Part shown: piece after piece, positions 5,280 through 5,990 of the stretch
Layout of the letters: every line of letters starts with the position of its first letter
How positions within the stretch are numbered: the first letter of the stretch is position 1
Source of the DNA: an uncultured Clostridia bacterium
Lineage (GTDB): Bacteria; Bacillota; Clostridia; Christensenellales; Borkfalkiaceae
Direction: 5' to 3'
Assembly (NCBI GenBank): GCA_944369635.1
Contig: CALVXL010000109.1
Coordinates: 1 to 5,990, forward strand
DNA: 5,990 nt
Notes under the pieces: generated by a model
The model's database searches: none
What the model was told of the DNA's origin: nothing
The model's input: the letters and a program-made list of their open reading frames with translations, nothing else
Program-made: the position numbers and the translations under genes

Positions 5280-5990
5280 CAAAGCACCGTAACCCAGCCG
5301 AACTCGTCTTTCAATCTGCCCGTCTGAATCCCCGTGACGGTATCGTATAAGAATTTGGTGATTTCGCCCATCTTGCCGCCGTTGATTTCGAGGTTTTCGT
5401 TTTCCACGCCCAGCACGCCGACGGGCGAAATGACCGCCGCCGTTCCCGTGCCGAACACTTCCTTTAACTTGCCTTTCTTGTGCGCCTTGACAACTTCCTT
5501 GACGGAAAGCGTCCTCTCGCTCACTTTATAGCCCTTTGAGCGGAGGATTTCCAAACAGCTCTTTCTCGTGATCCCCGGTAAAATCGAGCCGTTGAGGGCG
5601 GGCGTAACCACCTCGTCACCGATGACGAAGAAAATATTCATCGAGCCGACTTCTTCGATATATTTTTTATGCACACCGTCCAACCAAAGCACCTGATCGT
5701 AGCCTTTCTTCTGCGCCTCTTCCGAAGCCTTTATGCTGCCCGCGTAGTTGCCGAGGCACTTCGCTTCCCCCGTGCCGCCCGCTACGGTGCGCGCATAGTG
5801 GCTTTCCACGTAGATCTTCGTGGGCGCCAAACCGTGTTTGTAATATGCGCCGACGGGCGAAAGCATTACCAAAAAGGAATATTTTTTGGAAGCGTGCACG
5901 CCGAGTTCCTCGCTCGTTGCGATCATCAGCGGACGGATATAAAGAGCCGTGCCCGGCGCGGTGGGAATCCAATCTTTTTCGAGTTTTACC
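5279..5990 (-). CDS. ilvE: Branched-chain amino acid aminotransferase, C-terminal two thirds (runs off right edge)
   Basis: This PLP-dependent class IV aminotransferase interconverts leucine, isoleucine and valine with their 2-oxo acids, using glutamate/2-oxoglutarate. About 236 codons are present; full-length relatives of about 350 residues imply that roughly 115 N-terminal residues lie off the window. The open frame continues through 5989, reading VKLEKDWIPT then PGTALYIRPLMIATSE, so the in-frame ATG at 5926 is internal and not a start. The PLP-binding lysine is in GGTGEAKCLGNYAGS, encoded by 5761-5759; the residue two after it is Leu where relatives often have Gly. Further family motifs are LWLDGVHKKYIEEVGSMNIFF, with the Glu expected to contact the cofactor ring nitrogen, TPALNGSILPGITRKS, and GTGTAAVISPVG. 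The sequence is of the larger, eukaryote-like BCAT type rather than the E. coli IlvE type. It is the most upstream gene seen in the block, so the operon promoter is not visible. Confidence 0.95.
   Translation of the reverse strand, partial: VKLEKDWIPTAPGTALYIRPLMIATSEELGVHASKKYSFLVMLSPVGAYYKHGLAPTKIYVESHYARTVAGGTGEAKCLGNYAGSIKASEEAQKKGYDQVLWLDGVHKKYIEEVGSMNIFFVIGDEVVTPALNGSILPGITRKSCLEILRSKGYKVSERTLSVKEVVKAHKKGKLKEVFGTGTAAVISPVGVLGVENENLEINGGKMGEITKFLYDTVTGIQTGRLKDEFGWVTVL

Noticed and set aside
5667..5972. Minus-strand 101-codon open frame within ilvE
   Set aside because: It is a shifted reading of the ilvE segment that carries the PLP lysine; the ilvE frame has the conserved motifs.

Overview
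The window looks like ordinary chromosomal DNA from a Firmicutes (Clostridia-type) bacterium, probably an uncultured gut or anaerobe lineage. That assignment is an inference. It rests on an AdeC-type adenine deaminase of Bacillus-like length, a short RecX, an NrdR, a divergent DUF1294-like membrane protein of a kind familiar in clostridia, AGGAG-type ribosome sites, and dense packing with overlapping start and stop codons. By eye the coding DNA is moderately GC-rich (many GCG, CGC and GCC codons), and the one real intergenic region is strongly AT-rich. There is no sign of a prophage, insertion sequence, CRISPR array, tRNA or rRNA.

Layout from left to right. Bases 1-149 (minus) are the first 49 codons of nrdR, the zinc-ribbon/ATP-cone repressor of ribonucleotide reductase genes; the rest lies off the left edge. 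Bases 150-264 are a divergent AT-rich spacer. It holds a convincing extended -10 promoter for nrdR and a perfect 7-bp inverted repeat that could be an operator. Bases 265-603 (plus) encode a small multi-spanning membrane protein of the DUF1294 type. It runs tail to tail into the minus-strand block, overlapping the adenine deaminase gene by 26 bp.

The remainder (578-5990) is one tightly packed minus-strand gene block, read right to left. It contains ilvE (branched-chain aminotransferase, N-terminus off the right edge), recX, nnr (bifunctional NAD(P)H-hydrate epimerase/dehydratase), a beta-class DNA adenine methyltransferase, and ade (adenine deaminase). The junctions are TGATG (1-bp overlap), TAATG (1-bp overlap), a 6-bp gap whose Shine-Dalgarno overlaps the upstream stop codon, and ATGA (4-bp overlap). 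This strongly suggests one transcript with translational coupling. Its promoter is not in the window.

Most of these genes are housekeeping: amino-acid metabolism, recombination control, cofactor repair and purine salvage. The element that invites a second look is the solitary DNA methyltransferase, which has no restriction partner here and is coupled by ATGA to a COG1001-type adenine deaminase. A testable idea is that the methylase and the deaminase are linked through turnover of N6-methyladenine. A plainer reading is chance packing in a compact genome.
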